DNA from: an uncultured Spirochaetaceae bacterium
GTDB lineage: Bacteria > Spirochaetota > Spirochaetia > Treponematales > Treponemataceae
Assembly (NCBI GenBank): GCA_902778325.1
Contig: CACYWZ010000003.1
Location: forward strand, 62,001 to 126,000
Direction of reading: 5' to 3'
DNA length: 64,000 nt
In this document: one piece after another, positions 8,315-17,338 of the stretch
Numbering within the stretch: the first letter of the stretch is position 1
Layout of the letters: every line of letters starts with the position of its first letter
Made by a program: the position numbers and the translations under genes
The notes under the pieces: model-generated
Databases searched by the model: none
What the model saw: only the letters and a program-made list of their open reading frames with translations
Told to the model about the DNA's origin: nothing

Positions 8315-8893
8315 TCAAGAATCAATAAAACTTTCAAGCTCGCTCAGACCTTTTGCCAAAGCAGCTTTTTCCAGACTGTGCTCGCCTTCGACAAAGACGA
8401 TTTTGTCAGAAAAGATTTGTCTGAAAAGCGGGCTGAAATTGTGATTTTCATCAAAGTGGAACGTGCAGTCGTCCTTGCCGAAAATGCCCGCCGCGTTCTT
8501 GAAAGCGCTGTCGAGTTCGTATTTTTCAAGTTCTTGCCAATCGCGCAAAACTGACTGCTCGATTTTTATCGCCTCGCCTGTTTCGCGGTCTTTCAAAAGC
8601 GGAATCTCGACAGAAGGCTTCATACAAGGATTTACAGCGATTTTCTTCACGGCTTTTTTGCAACAAAGCGCATAAAAAGCGCCCAATGACGTTCCTGCAA
8701 GAATGTCCACGTTGTAATCTGCGATGAGTTTTTCGATTTCTGCCTGAGTTGAAGATACGTCGGTGTGGAGTTTTAGAAACGGAAACGAAATGACTTGAAA
8801 ATCCGCATTGTTTTTGAAAAACGATGAAAGCCCTTTGAACGTACCTCCGTTTGGATTTCCCATAAAACCGTGAATAAACAAAATTGTTTTCAT
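8315..8893 (-). CDS. YqiA/UPF0227-like alpha/beta hydrolase
   Basis: A 192-residue small esterase of the YqiA/YcfP type. The oxyanion region is ILFIHGFMGNPNGGTFKG. The nucleophile elbow is GTSLGAFYA (Ser about residue 69) and the likely catalytic His is in FVEGEHSLEKA near the end. The ATG at 8893 is preferred because GGAG precedes it by 9 nt; an upstream in-frame start at 8932 would add 13 residues that overlap the terminator of the next gene. It converges with the MBL gene, leaving a 26-nt gap. The substrate is unknown. Confidence 0.75.
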   Translation of the reverse strand: MKTILFIHGFMGNPNGGTFKGLSSFFKNNADFQVISFPFLKLHTDVSSTQAEIEKLIADYNVDILAGTSLGAFYALCCKKAVKKIAVNPCMKPSVEIPLLKDRETGEAIKIEQSVLRDWQELEKYELDSAFKNAAGIFGKDDCTFHFDENHNFSPLFRQIFSDKIVFVEGEHSLEKAALAKGLSELESFIDS

Positions 8894-8927
8894 GAACCTT
8901 TCTCCTTTTTTTGACACAAAACAAAAA

Positions 8928-8953
8928 AACAAGGGATAAAATCCCTTGTTTTT
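8928..8953 (-). terminator. Terminator of the CsgG/Lcl gene
   Basis: AACAAGGGAT-aaa-ATCCCTTGTT is a near-perfect 10-bp stem, followed on the minus strand by seven T. It lies between the stop at 8960 and the YqiA-like start at 8893. Confidence 0.85.
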
Positions 8954-8959
8954 GGCATT

Positions 8960-11041
8960 TTAGAATGCTCTGATGAATAAGATACAATCGGCTTTCGGAA
9001 TATCGTAGTAGCCTTTGAAGTCCGCAACATTAAACGTTGTGTACTGAGAGCCTTGATATGCGCTGTCTCTCAAGCTGATTGCGCCCTCGAACGTGAACAA
9101 ATAAGCCAAATTGTCCCTGTTTGCCACAGAGCGAGAAGAGCTTCCGCTCCAATCAAGCCAATAGCCAATAGAATCGATTTCGTCATCATTCGGGATATAC
9201 CAATCGCTGTAGCCGCCATAGCTGTAGCCTGCGATAAGAGAGACAACATCGCTGTAGCCAGCGGCTGCTGCGGCTTCAATGAGCATATTCGTTGCTTCAA
9301 GACCGCCGCCCATCTTTTGGCTCACCTTTGCGTTGCCGATTTTCTTTATCGTGTGTCCAGAAGTGCTTACAAGGCTTATCAACTTTTTTCCGACATTGTC
9401 TGAATAATCCTGAATGAGCGGAGAAACTTCAAGATAATGATACGTCTTTCCGTTAATCGTGTATCCCTTTTTGTCCTGCTCAAAAACAACGCCGCCCGCA
9501 GGACCTCTGTCGCCTTTCTTGTAGCTTCCCCATTCCGCTGGCTCAGCTGCTGCCTCAATCGTGCGGAACGAGGCTTTGCCAGCGCTTTTTGCTGCCTCTT
9601 CTGCGCCAAGAATAGTAATGTCGATTGGAGGATTTATGAAATCCGGCTTATTGTTTCTGCTGTAATTTGAATACCTGTTTTTCTGATACACCTCGATTTT
9701 TGAGATGCCGAACTTCAAGTTATCGCTAATATCAGTATAAGGAATATTAGAAAACTTCACTGCATACTTTGTAGCTTTCTCATCACGACTGTAATCTCTG
9801 CCTCCTGAATGAGTAAAGCGAACCTTTGAAGAGGCTGTCATGTTCGTGCTGTTTTCAGCGCTGATGTTTTTTTGAATATCCCTTTTGACACGCTCAAAAG
9901 CATCACTGACATTTCCGTCTCGAAGTCCTACCGCCTCTGTGCCCAAAAGCTTTCCGCTATCGGTTTTTAGCTCAAAATACACAATATAATATGGAGCTTC
10001 TATGTAAAAATCTTCATAATTTACTGACCATTTTTGCTTGTTGCCAGTTGCTTGCAGACCTCGCTCAAGCTGCGTGTACACGTCGATGACAGTAGGATTC
10101 ACATCATAAAAGAACGTGAAAGGAATTGTGACAGTATTGTTGCTGTAATTTGTCTCGTACTCGCCTGGGCGCACGTCGTAAGTAAGAGCAATGGCGTTTT
10201 TGTTGATATAAGTTTGCAAATCGTCGTAAATCTTGAGCCACTCGTTTCGGGCTGCAATATCGTTTTTCACGTCCTCTCTGATGTTGCCAGTGGAAACCGC
10301 AAGCGAAATATTGTCGTATCGTATCGCCGCTTCTTTTGACATTGAGGACGCATAGTACGCCAACGCTTCTACAGTGTTCTGATTTTTTTCAGCCGCCATA
10401 CCTTTCGCGAGGTTGACGGTGCTCACCGTGCGCTCATCACTTGATTTTGAAGTCGTTGCCTTTGTGTTGAGCCTGTTAATCTCGTCTTGAGTAAGTTCAA
10501 GGTTCATCGCTGGAATGAGCTTCAGCAAAGCCTGATTCGTCGCGTTGCCGTTTTGAATGTCGTTGAGCGATACGCTTTCGTTAAACGAAGCCTTAATCTC
10601 GTTCGTCGTTCCGTCGTTGATGTTGAGAGCCAAGCGATACACACCGCCCGCGTTCGTCAGCTTTCCGACCAAAAGATATTGCGCCTGAGTGATTTTTCCC
10701 ATCTCAAGATAATCAGTGTCGCTGTAAGTGCCTTTCTCGCTTCTCTTTTGCTCCTCGATGACAAGAGCCTCGTTCGAGCGGTCAATGACAGTCATGTCTG
10801 TGTATGTTGAAAAACCCGTCGTCATCAAATCTTGGATAACCTGAACCGCCCAGCTGTCAGCATCTCCAAGCCCTGATGCGTTTGGAGAAGGAACAGTGAT
10901 GCGAAGCCCCTTTCCACGATTCAGGCTTGCAGTTGCAGGTACTGATTTTCCTTTGGATTTATCGCCTTTTTTTGCCGCAGAAAGAGGAAATGCAAAAAGC
11001 AATGCCATCATAACAGCAGCAATCAACCTGATTTTCTTCAT
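8960..11041 (-). CDS. Exported CsgG-domain protein with C-terminal Lcl (DUF1566-like) domain
   Basis: A 693-residue protein with a signal peptide (MKKIRLIAAVMMALLFAFPLSAA). A CsgG/LpoB-like domain spans about residues 45-190 (TVIDRSNEALVIEEQKRSE, AQYLLVGKLTNAGGVYRLAL). A long beta-rich middle follows. The C-terminus, from about 515, carries GPAGGVVFEQ and GYSDWYIPNDDEID, typical of Lcl/DUF1566 domains found on bacterial surface proteins. CsgG proteins form outer-membrane lipoprotein pores or LpoB-type regulators, but this one lacks a clear lipobox Cys. It is divergent from an operon with two LPP20-type lipoproteins, which suggests a shared envelope role. Confidence 0.75.
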   Translation of the reverse strand: MKKIRLIAAVMMALLFAFPLSAAKKGDKSKGKSVPATASLNRGKGLRITVPSPNASGLGDADSWAVQVIQDLMTTGFSTYTDMTVIDRSNEALVIEEQKRSEKGTYSDTDYLEMGKITQAQYLLVGKLTNAGGVYRLALNINDGTTNEIKASFNESVSLNDIQNGNATNQALLKLIPAMNLELTQDEINRLNTKATTSKSSDERTVSTVNLAKGMAAEKNQNTVEALAYYASSMSKEAAIRYDNISLAVSTGNIREDVKNDIAARNEWLKIYDDLQTYINKNAIALTYDVRPGEYETNYSNNTVTIPFTFFYDVNPTVIDVYTQLERGLQATGNKQKWSVNYEDFYIEAPYYIVYFELKTDSGKLLGTEAVGLRDGNVSDAFERVKRDIQKNISAENSTNMTASSKVRFTHSGGRDYSRDEKATKYAVKFSNIPYTDISDNLKFGISKIEVYQKNRYSNYSRNNKPDFINPPIDITILGAEEAAKSAGKASFRTIEAAAEPAEWGSYKKGDRGPAGGVVFEQDKKGYTINGKTYHYLEVSPLIQDYSDNVGKKLISLVSTSGHTIKKIGNAKVSQKMGGGLEATNMLIEAAAAAGYSDVVSLIAGYSYGGYSDWYIPNDDEIDSIGYWLDWSGSSSRSVANRDNLAYLFTFEGAISLRDSAYQGSQYTTFNVADFKGYYDIPKADCILFIRAF

Positions 11042-11080
11042 TTGAAACTCCCTTATAAAGATGTATTCAATTTCTCTAAT

Positions 11081-11109
11081 ATATTAGCGGACTAAATTAT
11101 ATCCGTCAA
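11081..11109 (-). promoter_or_regulatory. Promoter of the CsgG/Lcl gene
   Basis: On the minus strand TTGACG, a 17-nt spacer and TAATAT, 39 nt before the ATG, which has an AAGGGAG SD. Confidence 0.65.
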
Positions 11110-11143
11110 TAATTCGCCTTTGAAAGCCATTTTGATTCGGTCA

Positions 11144-11202
11144 TTGAGCGAAGTCGAAATGAGCGAGCAAGTTTTCTGAAATCTGTGCTTCGACTTCGCT
11201 TA
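11144..11202. repeat. Inverted repeat, GAGCGAAGTCGAA family
   Basis: The arms TTGAGCGAAGTCGAA and TTCGACTTCGCTTA flank about 30 nt in the divergent gap. The arm sequence is shared with the larger element at 17168-17288. Confidence 0.65.
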
Positions 11203-11279
11203 GCAACCGTAGCATAACACAAACACGAAATGAGATTTTTTCATTAAAACAGGAAATATCTTCTTTGCTTTCATACAGC

Positions 11280-11480
11280 AAACGAATGTCTAAAATGTAC
11301 ATTGAAGTCTGAGGCTCAGCGAACGAAATTTAGTTTGTTAGAAGCTTCCCTGAGGCTCAGCGAAGCAAATTTAGTTTGTTAGAAGCTTCCCTGAGGCTCA
11401 GCAAAGCATTTTACAAATGTTCGAAGAGCGAAATTCGCTCAGGTGAGGCTTTGAACAAAAAATGTGGCAGTGAAATATCG
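11280..11480. repeat. Intergenic repeat related to the 27.8 kb and 22.4 kb arrays
   Basis: About 200 bp of units containing AATGTACATT, CTGAGGCTCAG and GAAGCTTC palindromes linked by AAATTTAGTTTGTTAGAAGC. From about 11413 the array changes to the ACAAATGTTcgaAGAGCGAAATTC unit that also forms the array at 22334-22510. Most of the sequence is repeated, in the same order, at 27765-28005. It fills the gap between the two divergent operons. Confidence 0.85.
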
Positions 11481-11522
11481 TTAGTGAAAAATATTCATCT
11501 GGAAATAAAAGAGAGAGTATCA

Positions 11523-11528
11523 TATAAT
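11523..11528 (+). promoter_or_regulatory. -10 box of the LPP20 lipoprotein operon
   Basis: A perfect TATAAT lies 32 nt before the ATG. No convincing -35 hexamer is present at the right distance. Confidence 0.45.
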
Positions 11529-11560
11529 GTTCAACTGCAAAGACATAAAAGGAGTCTCTT

Positions 11561-12598
11561 ATGAAGAAAATTGTAAATGCTGCTGCGATTTTTGCTGCCG
11601 CAGTAATTTTGTTTGGTTGCGCTTCAACTCCGCAAAGTGCAGATGTTCCGCTTTGGGTCGCAAATTACAGAAGCGTCTATCCGTCCTCTGAGTTCATCGC
11701 TCAGCGAGGCGAGGGCGCAACACGAGAAAGTGCGATTACGGACTCAACTGCGCGCATTGCCCGCTATATTAAAAGCGAAGTGGATTCTCATCTTGCTTCA
11801 ACAACAAACACTATTGTTTCGGGCGCAGGTGCTGACGCTGTGGCAAGCAAAGAGGTGAAGACTGAGAACCGCACCGAAATCAACAGCACTGTGACGCTGA
11901 TGAACGTTGAAAATCCTGTTTCGTATTTTGACAAGTCAAACAAAATCTGGTATGCGATGGCTGTTATCGACAGAGAGGAGGCTTGGAGGCGTTTCGTTCC
12001 GCAAGTCGAGGACGCAAAAAGTGCGTTCTATGCCGCATTCAACCGCGCGCAAGCAGAAGACGAGCCGCTTTTGGCAAACGTGTATCTCAGAGCCGCTTGG
12101 GAAGCGGGCAAGGTTTTTCTTGAAAAACTCGAATACGCGCGAATAATCAGCGACACAAAAGAATTGATTTACAAAGCCGACCGCGAGAATATCGCAAAAA
12201 TCCCGTCGCTTCTTTTGCAGAACAATCTGGACAGCACGCTCGCCCTTGCCGTAACAGGCGACAATGGCAACATCATCACCGAAGCCGTGACTTCGACATT
12301 CAGCGCGTTGGGCTTGACCGTTTCAAAATCCGCTCCGCGCTACACGCTCGAAGTCGTGGTGAGCGACAACGAAACAGGCAGTGCTGACACTGTTTATAAG
12401 ATTTACCCGGACGTGAGTATCAGCATTGTTGGCAGAAAAGGCACGGCGGTTTATTCACTCATCATCAAGTGGAACGAGAAGAACGGAAAGGCTGCGGGCA
12501 CTCTTGACCGTGCTGAGCGCTTGGCGTTCCCAGCCCTTGCAGAGCGAATCCGAACGGAGCTTGCAAGCGATTTTAGCGCTAAAATGGGCATAAAATAA
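11561..12598 (+). CDS. LPP20-type lipoprotein
   Basis: A 345-residue envelope lipoprotein. The signal peptide ends in the lipobox LFGC, followed by ASTPQSADVPLWV. Residues 25-150 resemble the LPP20 family (FIAQRGEGATRESAITDSTA), which includes FlgP-like outer-membrane proteins. Residues 205-345 form a second domain rich in strands (SVTGDNG-like start, PDVSISIVGRKGTAVYSLII) that I cannot name with confidence. AAGGAG lies 7 nt before the ATG. It is the first gene of a same-strand run with the cupin, phosphatase, second lipoprotein and CDF genes. LPP20 and CsgG proteins often co-occur near envelope assemblies. Confidence 0.75.
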   Translation: MKKIVNAAAIFAAAVILFGCASTPQSADVPLWVANYRSVYPSSEFIAQRGEGATRESAITDSTARIARYIKSEVDSHLASTTNTIVSGAGADAVASKEVKTENRTEINSTVTLMNVENPVSYFDKSNKIWYAMAVIDREEAWRRFVPQVEDAKSAFYAAFNRAQAEDEPLLANVYLRAAWEAGKVFLEKLEYARIISDTKELIYKADRENIAKIPSLLLQNNLDSTLALAVTGDNGNIITEAVTSTFSALGLTVSKSAPRYTLEVVVSDNETGSADTVYKIYPDVSISIVGRKGTAVYSLIIKWNEKNGKAAGTLDRAERLAFPALAERIRTELASDFSAKMGIK

Positions 12599-12607
12599 GG
12601 CAGAAAT

Positions 12608-12973
12608 ATGGAATTCATCAAAGCAAGTGACATCAAAGAACTGTCAAATCCCGGTGTAGTTTCCCGACAGCTTTTGAACCCAGAAAATTCATCGAGCCAG
12701 CGTGTTACCATTACCGAAGTTCATCTTGTGCATGGAGCAAGTCAGCCACGCCACACCCACAACGCTTCCGAGCAAATCTGGTACGCCACCAAAGGCAAGG
12801 GCAAACTTCTTCTTGCCGACGACAAGGAAATGGATTTTAAGGCAGGGGACGTTGCCCGATTTGCCGACAAAGACGTTCACGGACTTTTGAACGACGGCGA
12901 TGGAGAGTTTGTTTACGTTTCCGTTACCGCTCCTCCGATTAACTTTGGATATGCATACAAGGACAAAAGGTAA
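12608..12973 (+). CDS. Small cupin-domain protein
   Basis: A 121-residue single-domain cupin. Motif 1 is visible as PRHTHNASEQIWYATKGKG, with the two metal-binding His and the Glu; motif 2 is around FADKDVHGLLNDGDGEF, with its His. Such proteins act as isomerases, dioxygenases or simple metal/ligand binders, and nothing here fixes the substrate. It follows the lipoprotein stop by 9 nt and precedes the phosphatase by 18 nt, so it is in the operon. Confidence 0.85.
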   Translation: MEFIKASDIKELSNPGVVSRQLLNPENSSSQRVTITEVHLVHGASQPRHTHNASEQIWYATKGKGKLLLADDKEMDFKAGDVARFADKDVHGLLNDGDGEFVYVSVTAPPINFGYAYKDKR

Positions 12974-12991
12974 AAGAAGAGGCTAAAAAAA

Positions 12992-13564
12992 GTGACAAGA
13001 ATTTATTTTGTCCGGCATTGTAAGCCAGACGGAAGAATAACAGACGACAGAAACCGCCCGTTGACAGAAGAAGGGCTTGAAGACTCAATCAAGGTAGCGG
13101 AAATCCTCAAGGATAAAAAAATCGATGTATTTATCTCAAGCCCATACAAGAGGAGCTATGATTCAATAAAAAAAGCTGCTGACTCTTATGGCATGGAGAT
13201 TCAGACGGACGAGCGGCTTCATGAGCGCAAGGCAGGAAAAGGCGGCAACACTCACGAAATGTTTAAAAAACGCTGGGCAGACTTTTCTTTTGCCGAAGAA
13301 GACGGTGAATCCATTGGTTCTGTTCAGAAAAGAAACATCGAGGCTTTGAAAGAAATCCTTGAGCAATATGACGGAAAGAACATCGTCATCGGAACACACG
13401 GAACTGCCCTGTCATCCATAATCAATTACTACGACAAAAGCTTTAACGGCGAAAGTTTTATGAAAATCATAGACTTTATGCCCTGGATTTTGAAAATGGA
13501 ATTTGACGGAGAAAACTTTCTTTCAATGGAAGAAGTATTTCATATCTATAAGGAGTTTGTATGA
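12992..13564 (+). CDS. Histidine phosphatase family protein
   Basis: A 190-residue phosphoglycerate-mutase-superfamily phosphatase. The catalytic motif is YFVRHCKPDGR, with Cys in place of the usual Gly of RHG. The second catalytic His is in IVIGTHGTALSS, and the acid/base Glu is likely in DERLHERKAGK. Translation starts at GTG 12992, with AGAGG upstream. Its stop overlaps the ATG of the next lipoprotein gene (ATGA), so translation is coupled. The substrate is not predictable; family members dephosphorylate sugar phosphates, nucleotides or phosphoproteins. Confidence 0.85.
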   Translation: MTRIYFVRHCKPDGRITDDRNRPLTEEGLEDSIKVAEILKDKKIDVFISSPYKRSYDSIKKAADSYGMEIQTDERLHERKAGKGGNTHEMFKKRWADFSFAEEDGESIGSVQKRNIEALKEILEQYDGKNIVIGTHGTALSSIINYYDKSFNGESFMKIIDFMPWILKMEFDGENFLSMEEVFHIYKEFV

Positions 13565-14328
13565 AAATCATATCAAAGATAATTGCGTCTTTTGCTTTGT
13601 GCATTTCGGCTCTAGCGCTGTTTTCTTGTGCTTCAACGCCAGATTCAAAGAGCATTGCAAAGTCAGAGCCTCAGATTATCGACTGGCAAGACAAAGCGCT
13701 TGGTCAAGTTGAAAAGCCGACGTGGGTAATGCAGCTCAAATGGGGAAACGACCGCCCGTTCAAAGACGCTTTCGGCGTTGAGCACACGCGTGTCTGCCGT
13801 CTTGGAGCAGGAAACAGCGTGATGTTGGAGCAAGCAAAAGAGCTTTCTCGCCTTGACGCTGCATCAAAGATTGCTCGCGAGCTCAGACAGGCAATAACGG
13901 CAAAAGTTGCCAATGATTTGGACGATGAGCAACTCTCTATCGTGAACAACGCGATGATTGGCGCAAAAGTGAACATCAGCGGGCTTCGGGAAGAAGAAAG
14001 CCATTGGTGGCTCGTCCGACGCTACGACGAAAAGAGTGGAAAATTCTATAACGAATACGAGTATTTCACAGCGTTCTCAATGCCAAAAGATGTGTGGGAC
14101 GAGACTGCAAAGTCATATTTGCTGAGCGTGATGAAAGCGGACGGTGTTCCAAAGGAAGCCGTTGGCGCAACATACAGCACTCTCCAGTCTTGCGCAGAGC
14201 GCGAAAGCGAAGAGTCCGCGCGGGAGGAAGCAAAAGCCGCCCGCACCGCTCTTTCGCGTCTTGGCGAGAGCGCTCTCAGCGAGTTCGACAGCGGAAGCGA
14301 CGCTGAACTTGAAGCATTTTTGAAATAG
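13561..14328 (+). CDS. Lipoprotein, LPP20-related
   Basis: A 255-residue lipoprotein with signal sequence MKIISKIIASFALCISALA and lipobox LFSC at Cys 23. The segment RVCRLGAGNSVMLEQAKELS followed by LDAASKIARELRQAI matches the strand-helix start of LPP20-like domains, as in the first lipoprotein of this operon. The C-terminal 50 residues are Glu/Ala-rich and probably helical. Its start overlaps the phosphatase stop. Two LPP20-like lipoproteins in one operon, divergent from a CsgG protein, suggest an outer-membrane or periplasmic assembly; no partner is proven. Confidence 0.7.
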   Translation: MKIISKIIASFALCISALALFSCASTPDSKSIAKSEPQIIDWQDKALGQVEKPTWVMQLKWGNDRPFKDAFGVEHTRVCRLGAGNSVMLEQAKELSRLDAASKIARELRQAITAKVANDLDDEQLSIVNNAMIGAKVNISGLREEESHWWLVRRYDEKSGKFYNEYEYFTAFSMPKDVWDETAKSYLLSVMKADGVPKEAVGATYSTLQSCAERESEESAREEAKAARTALSRLGESALSEFDSGSDAELEAFLK

Positions 14329-14339
14329 GTGAGAAAACA

Positions 14340-15269
14340 ATGGCTGACACTGATTACAAGGCACATTGCATAAAAGTTGCAGGCGTTATCGCGCTTTTGG
14401 GAAACGCTGTTCTCGCTCTCATAAAACTACTTTTCGCTTATTTGTCTGGCTCTCTTGCCGTTATGGGCGACGGAATCGACAGCGGAACAGATGTCTTGAT
14501 TGCGATAGTGACCCTTGTAATCGGCTCAATCATTGCACAGCCGAGCGACAAAGAACACCCGTGGGGACACGGAAGGGCAGAGACAACCGCAACGATGGCG
14601 CTGTCGTTCATCATCTTCTTTGCTGGCTCTCAGCTTGTCGTTCAGTCGGCTTCCAGGCTCATTAGCGGGAACATCGCGTCTGAAAACTCGCACCTTGCAG
14701 TAACGGCCGCGATAATCTCAATCGCAGGAAAATCCGTTTTGGCGCTCTTGCAGTACCATTACGGAAAACTTGCGGGAAGCGATATGGTCAAAGCAAACGC
14801 CCAGAACATGAAGAACGACATCGTGATGAGCGCTGCCGTTTTGCTTGGGCTTTTTCTTTCGGCGCTCTTCAACTGCCCTGCGATAGACCCCGTGCTTGCG
14901 CTTTTGGTTGGCTTTTGGATTATCAAGAACGCTTGCGCATTGTTCTGCCAGATGAATATGGAATTGATGGACGGAAACTCCGACGATTCGCTTTACACGC
15001 GCCTTTTTGAAGCCGCTTCATCAGTTGAGGGCGTGAAGAACCCGCATGGAGCGCGTATCCGAAAAATCGCCTCGCACTACGACATTGACCTCGACATCGA
15101 GGCCTCACCGTTCTTGACGCTCTTTGAGGCGCACGAGCTGAGCGAGCAAGTGGAGGAGGCGGTACGAGAGGCGATTTCGGACGTGTACACCGTGACAATT
15201 CACATAGAGCCTTGCGGAAGCGACTCGCACCAGCGTCAAGAGCAATACGGAATATCGCCAAACAGATAA
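14340..15269 (+). CDS. Cation diffusion facilitator (CDF) family metal exporter
   Basis: A 309-residue inner-membrane divalent-metal/proton antiporter. Residues 10-205 hold six predicted membrane helices. Metal-site signatures are MGDGIDSGTD in helix 2, HPWGHGRAE in the following loop (usually HPYGHGR) and MKNDIVMSAAVLLG in helix 5. The C-terminal cytoplasmic domain is present (HGARIRKIASHYDIDLDIE, VTIHIEPCG). The specificity (Zn, Fe or Mn) cannot be read from sequence. The ATG is 11 nt after the lipoprotein stop, with GGTGAG as a weak SD. Confidence 0.9.
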   Translation: MADTDYKAHCIKVAGVIALLGNAVLALIKLLFAYLSGSLAVMGDGIDSGTDVLIAIVTLVIGSIIAQPSDKEHPWGHGRAETTATMALSFIIFFAGSQLVVQSASRLISGNIASENSHLAVTAAIISIAGKSVLALLQYHYGKLAGSDMVKANAQNMKNDIVMSAAVLLGLFLSALFNCPAIDPVLALLVGFWIIKNACALFCQMNMELMDGNSDDSLYTRLFEAASSVEGVKNPHGARIRKIASHYDIDLDIEASPFLTLFEAHELSEQVEEAVREAISDVYTVTIHIEPCGSDSHQRQEQYGISPNR

Positions 15270-15353
15270 TAAAAATAATTGCGGGTATTTTTGCAAAGGA
15301 AAACCGCCGATTTTATAAATATTGATGCAAAACGAACTTTCAAGGAAATAGAT

Positions 15354-17072
15354 ATGGATTCCCCAAACACTTTTGACCGTATGGTCTCTGGAATATCTCA
15401 GGAAGAGCGAATGGCTCTCCTTTCAAAAATGCAATCTCAGGAACAGACAGGTCTTTTGTCAGAAGACCCGAAAATTGTTGAAGATGATTTGGCTGGAGAG
15501 GAAGAACTTCCTGATTTGGAAACAAGCCTGAAAAAAGAATCCGTGTTTTTCCGCTTCTGGCTTTGGCTCATGGCGCTCATCAAAAGCGACACAATCCAGA
15601 ACGTCTATAACAACGAACTCGTTGCTGAAATGGCGAGAAAACTCCAGAAAGAAAACCCGAATCTCCTTGATTACAGAAGCAAATATCTGCTCGAAACATT
15701 TTATAACAGCCTCGTGGAGCTAAAAGCGTGCATTGAGTTTTTCAAGCCTTACGCAGACCTTTACAGCGAGGACGAGGGCGCTTTCCTTGTGCTTTTGGGC
15801 TCTCTTATCATGCCGGGCGTCGAAAGCGAAATCGGCGCACAAGTCGACCCGTACACAATGCCGTTTGACCGCCAGATAACAGGCGAATTGCGCGTATCGC
15901 TGATACACAAAATGGACGATATCCTAAAAGATTTGCCAGCGCAAGAGCGAAGCGTCATGTATGCGGGAGCAAGAGCGATGGAATGGCTCAAAGCGTTCGT
16001 CAAACTCCCTGTCGAGACACTTTTGACCAAGTTCAGCCATGTCGTCGTCGGCTCTGATGTATGTTCGTTCTCGGCTATCGACACCGAAATCGCCCAGTGC
16101 GCCCGCATCTTGATACGCGGCTTCAAAATCCCGACAGAAGTCCTTGAAGCGCTCTATTTGTTCTCAGTGCGAAACGAAAGCGGCGATATTCTTGATGCCG
16201 ACTCATCGACAGGAGGCGCTGAGGCGTTTATCCAGAAAGCCAAAGCCGAAATCTCGATGATTGACACATTCATCATGACAGTTCCGATGAAGCAAATAGG
16301 CTGCATCGTCTACAACAACGCCAGATGGCAGGCGGAAGCATTCGGAGGCGGAGAGAACTGGTTCGTCAAGTTCAAGACACAGTGGCGAAAAGTCTTCGAC
16401 AGCCGCTGGGAGTCGTGGGTTCGCGAGTGCAAAAAAGAAAAGCTCCGCGTTCGCATGCAAGAATACTTCAAGCTCTCCTCGTTCCCGCAGTTCCCGCTTC
16501 GCCCGTGGAAAGAGATTTCCGTGTCGCTCACGTTCCGCTACGAGCTGACAATCGGCTTTTTGTATTCGTTCTATGAAAACCAGTATCCAGAGTATTCTCG
16601 CCCGCTCAAAATAATGATGCTCGAAGGTCAGTTCCGCCAGAAAGACAACCAGACCGAGTTCTCGGAGCAGTTCAACGTTCTTGAGAACGTCGGAAAATCA
16701 CTTCGCGACTTCAAGAAAAAACTCTCCGCGACAGGCGATTATGGCGCTCAGTTTGAGAAGTTCGAGCATAAGAGCATCAACGCTGCCGCACAGCTTCAAA
16801 TCGATTCCGTTTTCTCCGAGATGGAAAGCGAAGTCAACATAATGATTCGAAAGTTCGGAAACGCCTGCCGCATAATCGACTTGATTATCTCCGGCGCAAT
16901 GAACCAGCGGCTCGACACACGATACGACGCTCTCATAAACCTCAACACAATCCAAGGACACGAGAACAAGCAGTTCCGCCAAGATTTGCTTTTCACGCAG
17001 GTCGGCATGGCGCATGTTCTTGAAATGCTCGGCGAAATCGAAGCCGTCGACGTTCCTGTTCTGGCAAAATAG
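15354..17072 (+). CDS. DUF5312 family spirochaete protein
   Basis: A 572-residue protein of a family I know only from spirochaetes (DUF5312). No signal peptide is present. A hydrophobic patch (FFRFWLWLMALI) near residue 65 may contact the membrane; the rest is largely helical, with short motifs such as FYENQYPEYSRPLKIM. No catalytic motif is visible and the function is unknown. I chose ATG 15354 (MDSPNTFDRMVSG) because AAGGA lies 7 nt upstream; the longer frame from 15279 has no SD. It is the last gene before a strong terminator. Confidence 0.7.
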   Translation: MDSPNTFDRMVSGISQEERMALLSKMQSQEQTGLLSEDPKIVEDDLAGEEELPDLETSLKKESVFFRFWLWLMALIKSDTIQNVYNNELVAEMARKLQKENPNLLDYRSKYLLETFYNSLVELKACIEFFKPYADLYSEDEGAFLVLLGSLIMPGVESEIGAQVDPYTMPFDRQITGELRVSLIHKMDDILKDLPAQERSVMYAGARAMEWLKAFVKLPVETLLTKFSHVVVGSDVCSFSAIDTEIAQCARILIRGFKIPTEVLEALYLFSVRNESGDILDADSSTGGAEAFIQKAKAEISMIDTFIMTVPMKQIGCIVYNNARWQAEAFGGGENWFVKFKTQWRKVFDSRWESWVRECKKEKLRVRMQEYFKLSSFPQFPLRPWKEISVSLTFRYELTIGFLYSFYENQYPEYSRPLKIMMLEGQFRQKDNQTEFSEQFNVLENVGKSLRDFKKKLSATGDYGAQFEKFEHKSINAAAQLQIDSVFSEMESEVNIMIRKFGNACRIIDLIISGAMNQRLDTRYDALINLNTIQGHENKQFRQDLLFTQVGMAHVLEMLGEIEAVDVPVLAK

Positions 17073-17091
17073 TTTTTTCTTTGCCGACAAA

Positions 17092-17127
17092 AAAAGCACC
17101 TTATCAAAATTCTGATAGGGTGCTTTT
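17092..17127 (+). terminator. Rho-independent terminator after DUF5312
   Basis: AAAAGCACCTTATCA and TGATAGGGTGCTTTT form a long stem with a 6-nt loop and a short T tail, 19 nt after the stop. Confidence 0.9.
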
Positions 17128-17137
17128 CTGTATGCGG

Positions 17138-17316
17138 TTGTGGTGTCTACCTGTATGCGGAAAGGGGTGTCATTCTGAGCGGAACGAAGTGAAGTCGAAG
17201 AATCTGCGCATTTGTTTTCATAAGCCTTGTGGTTTTATTAGTAGATTCTTCGACTACGTTCGCTTTGCTCACTTCGCTCAGAATGACATTTTGTTTGTGG
17301 TGTCTACCTGTATGCG
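17138..17316. repeat. Palindromic element between 22-bp direct repeats
   Basis: A perfect 22-bp direct repeat (TTGTGGTGTCTACC then TGTATGCG) at 17138-17159 and 17295-17316 brackets a large inverted repeat. The left arm, 17168-17205, starts TGTCATTCTGAGCGGAACGA; the right arm, 17243-17288, ends TTCGCTCAGAATGACA. The right arm is 8 nt longer. The direct repeats are too long for a typical target-site duplication and may be part of the unit. Confidence 0.85.
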
Positions 17317-17338
17317 TATGAGAGGGGGAAAAACAAGG

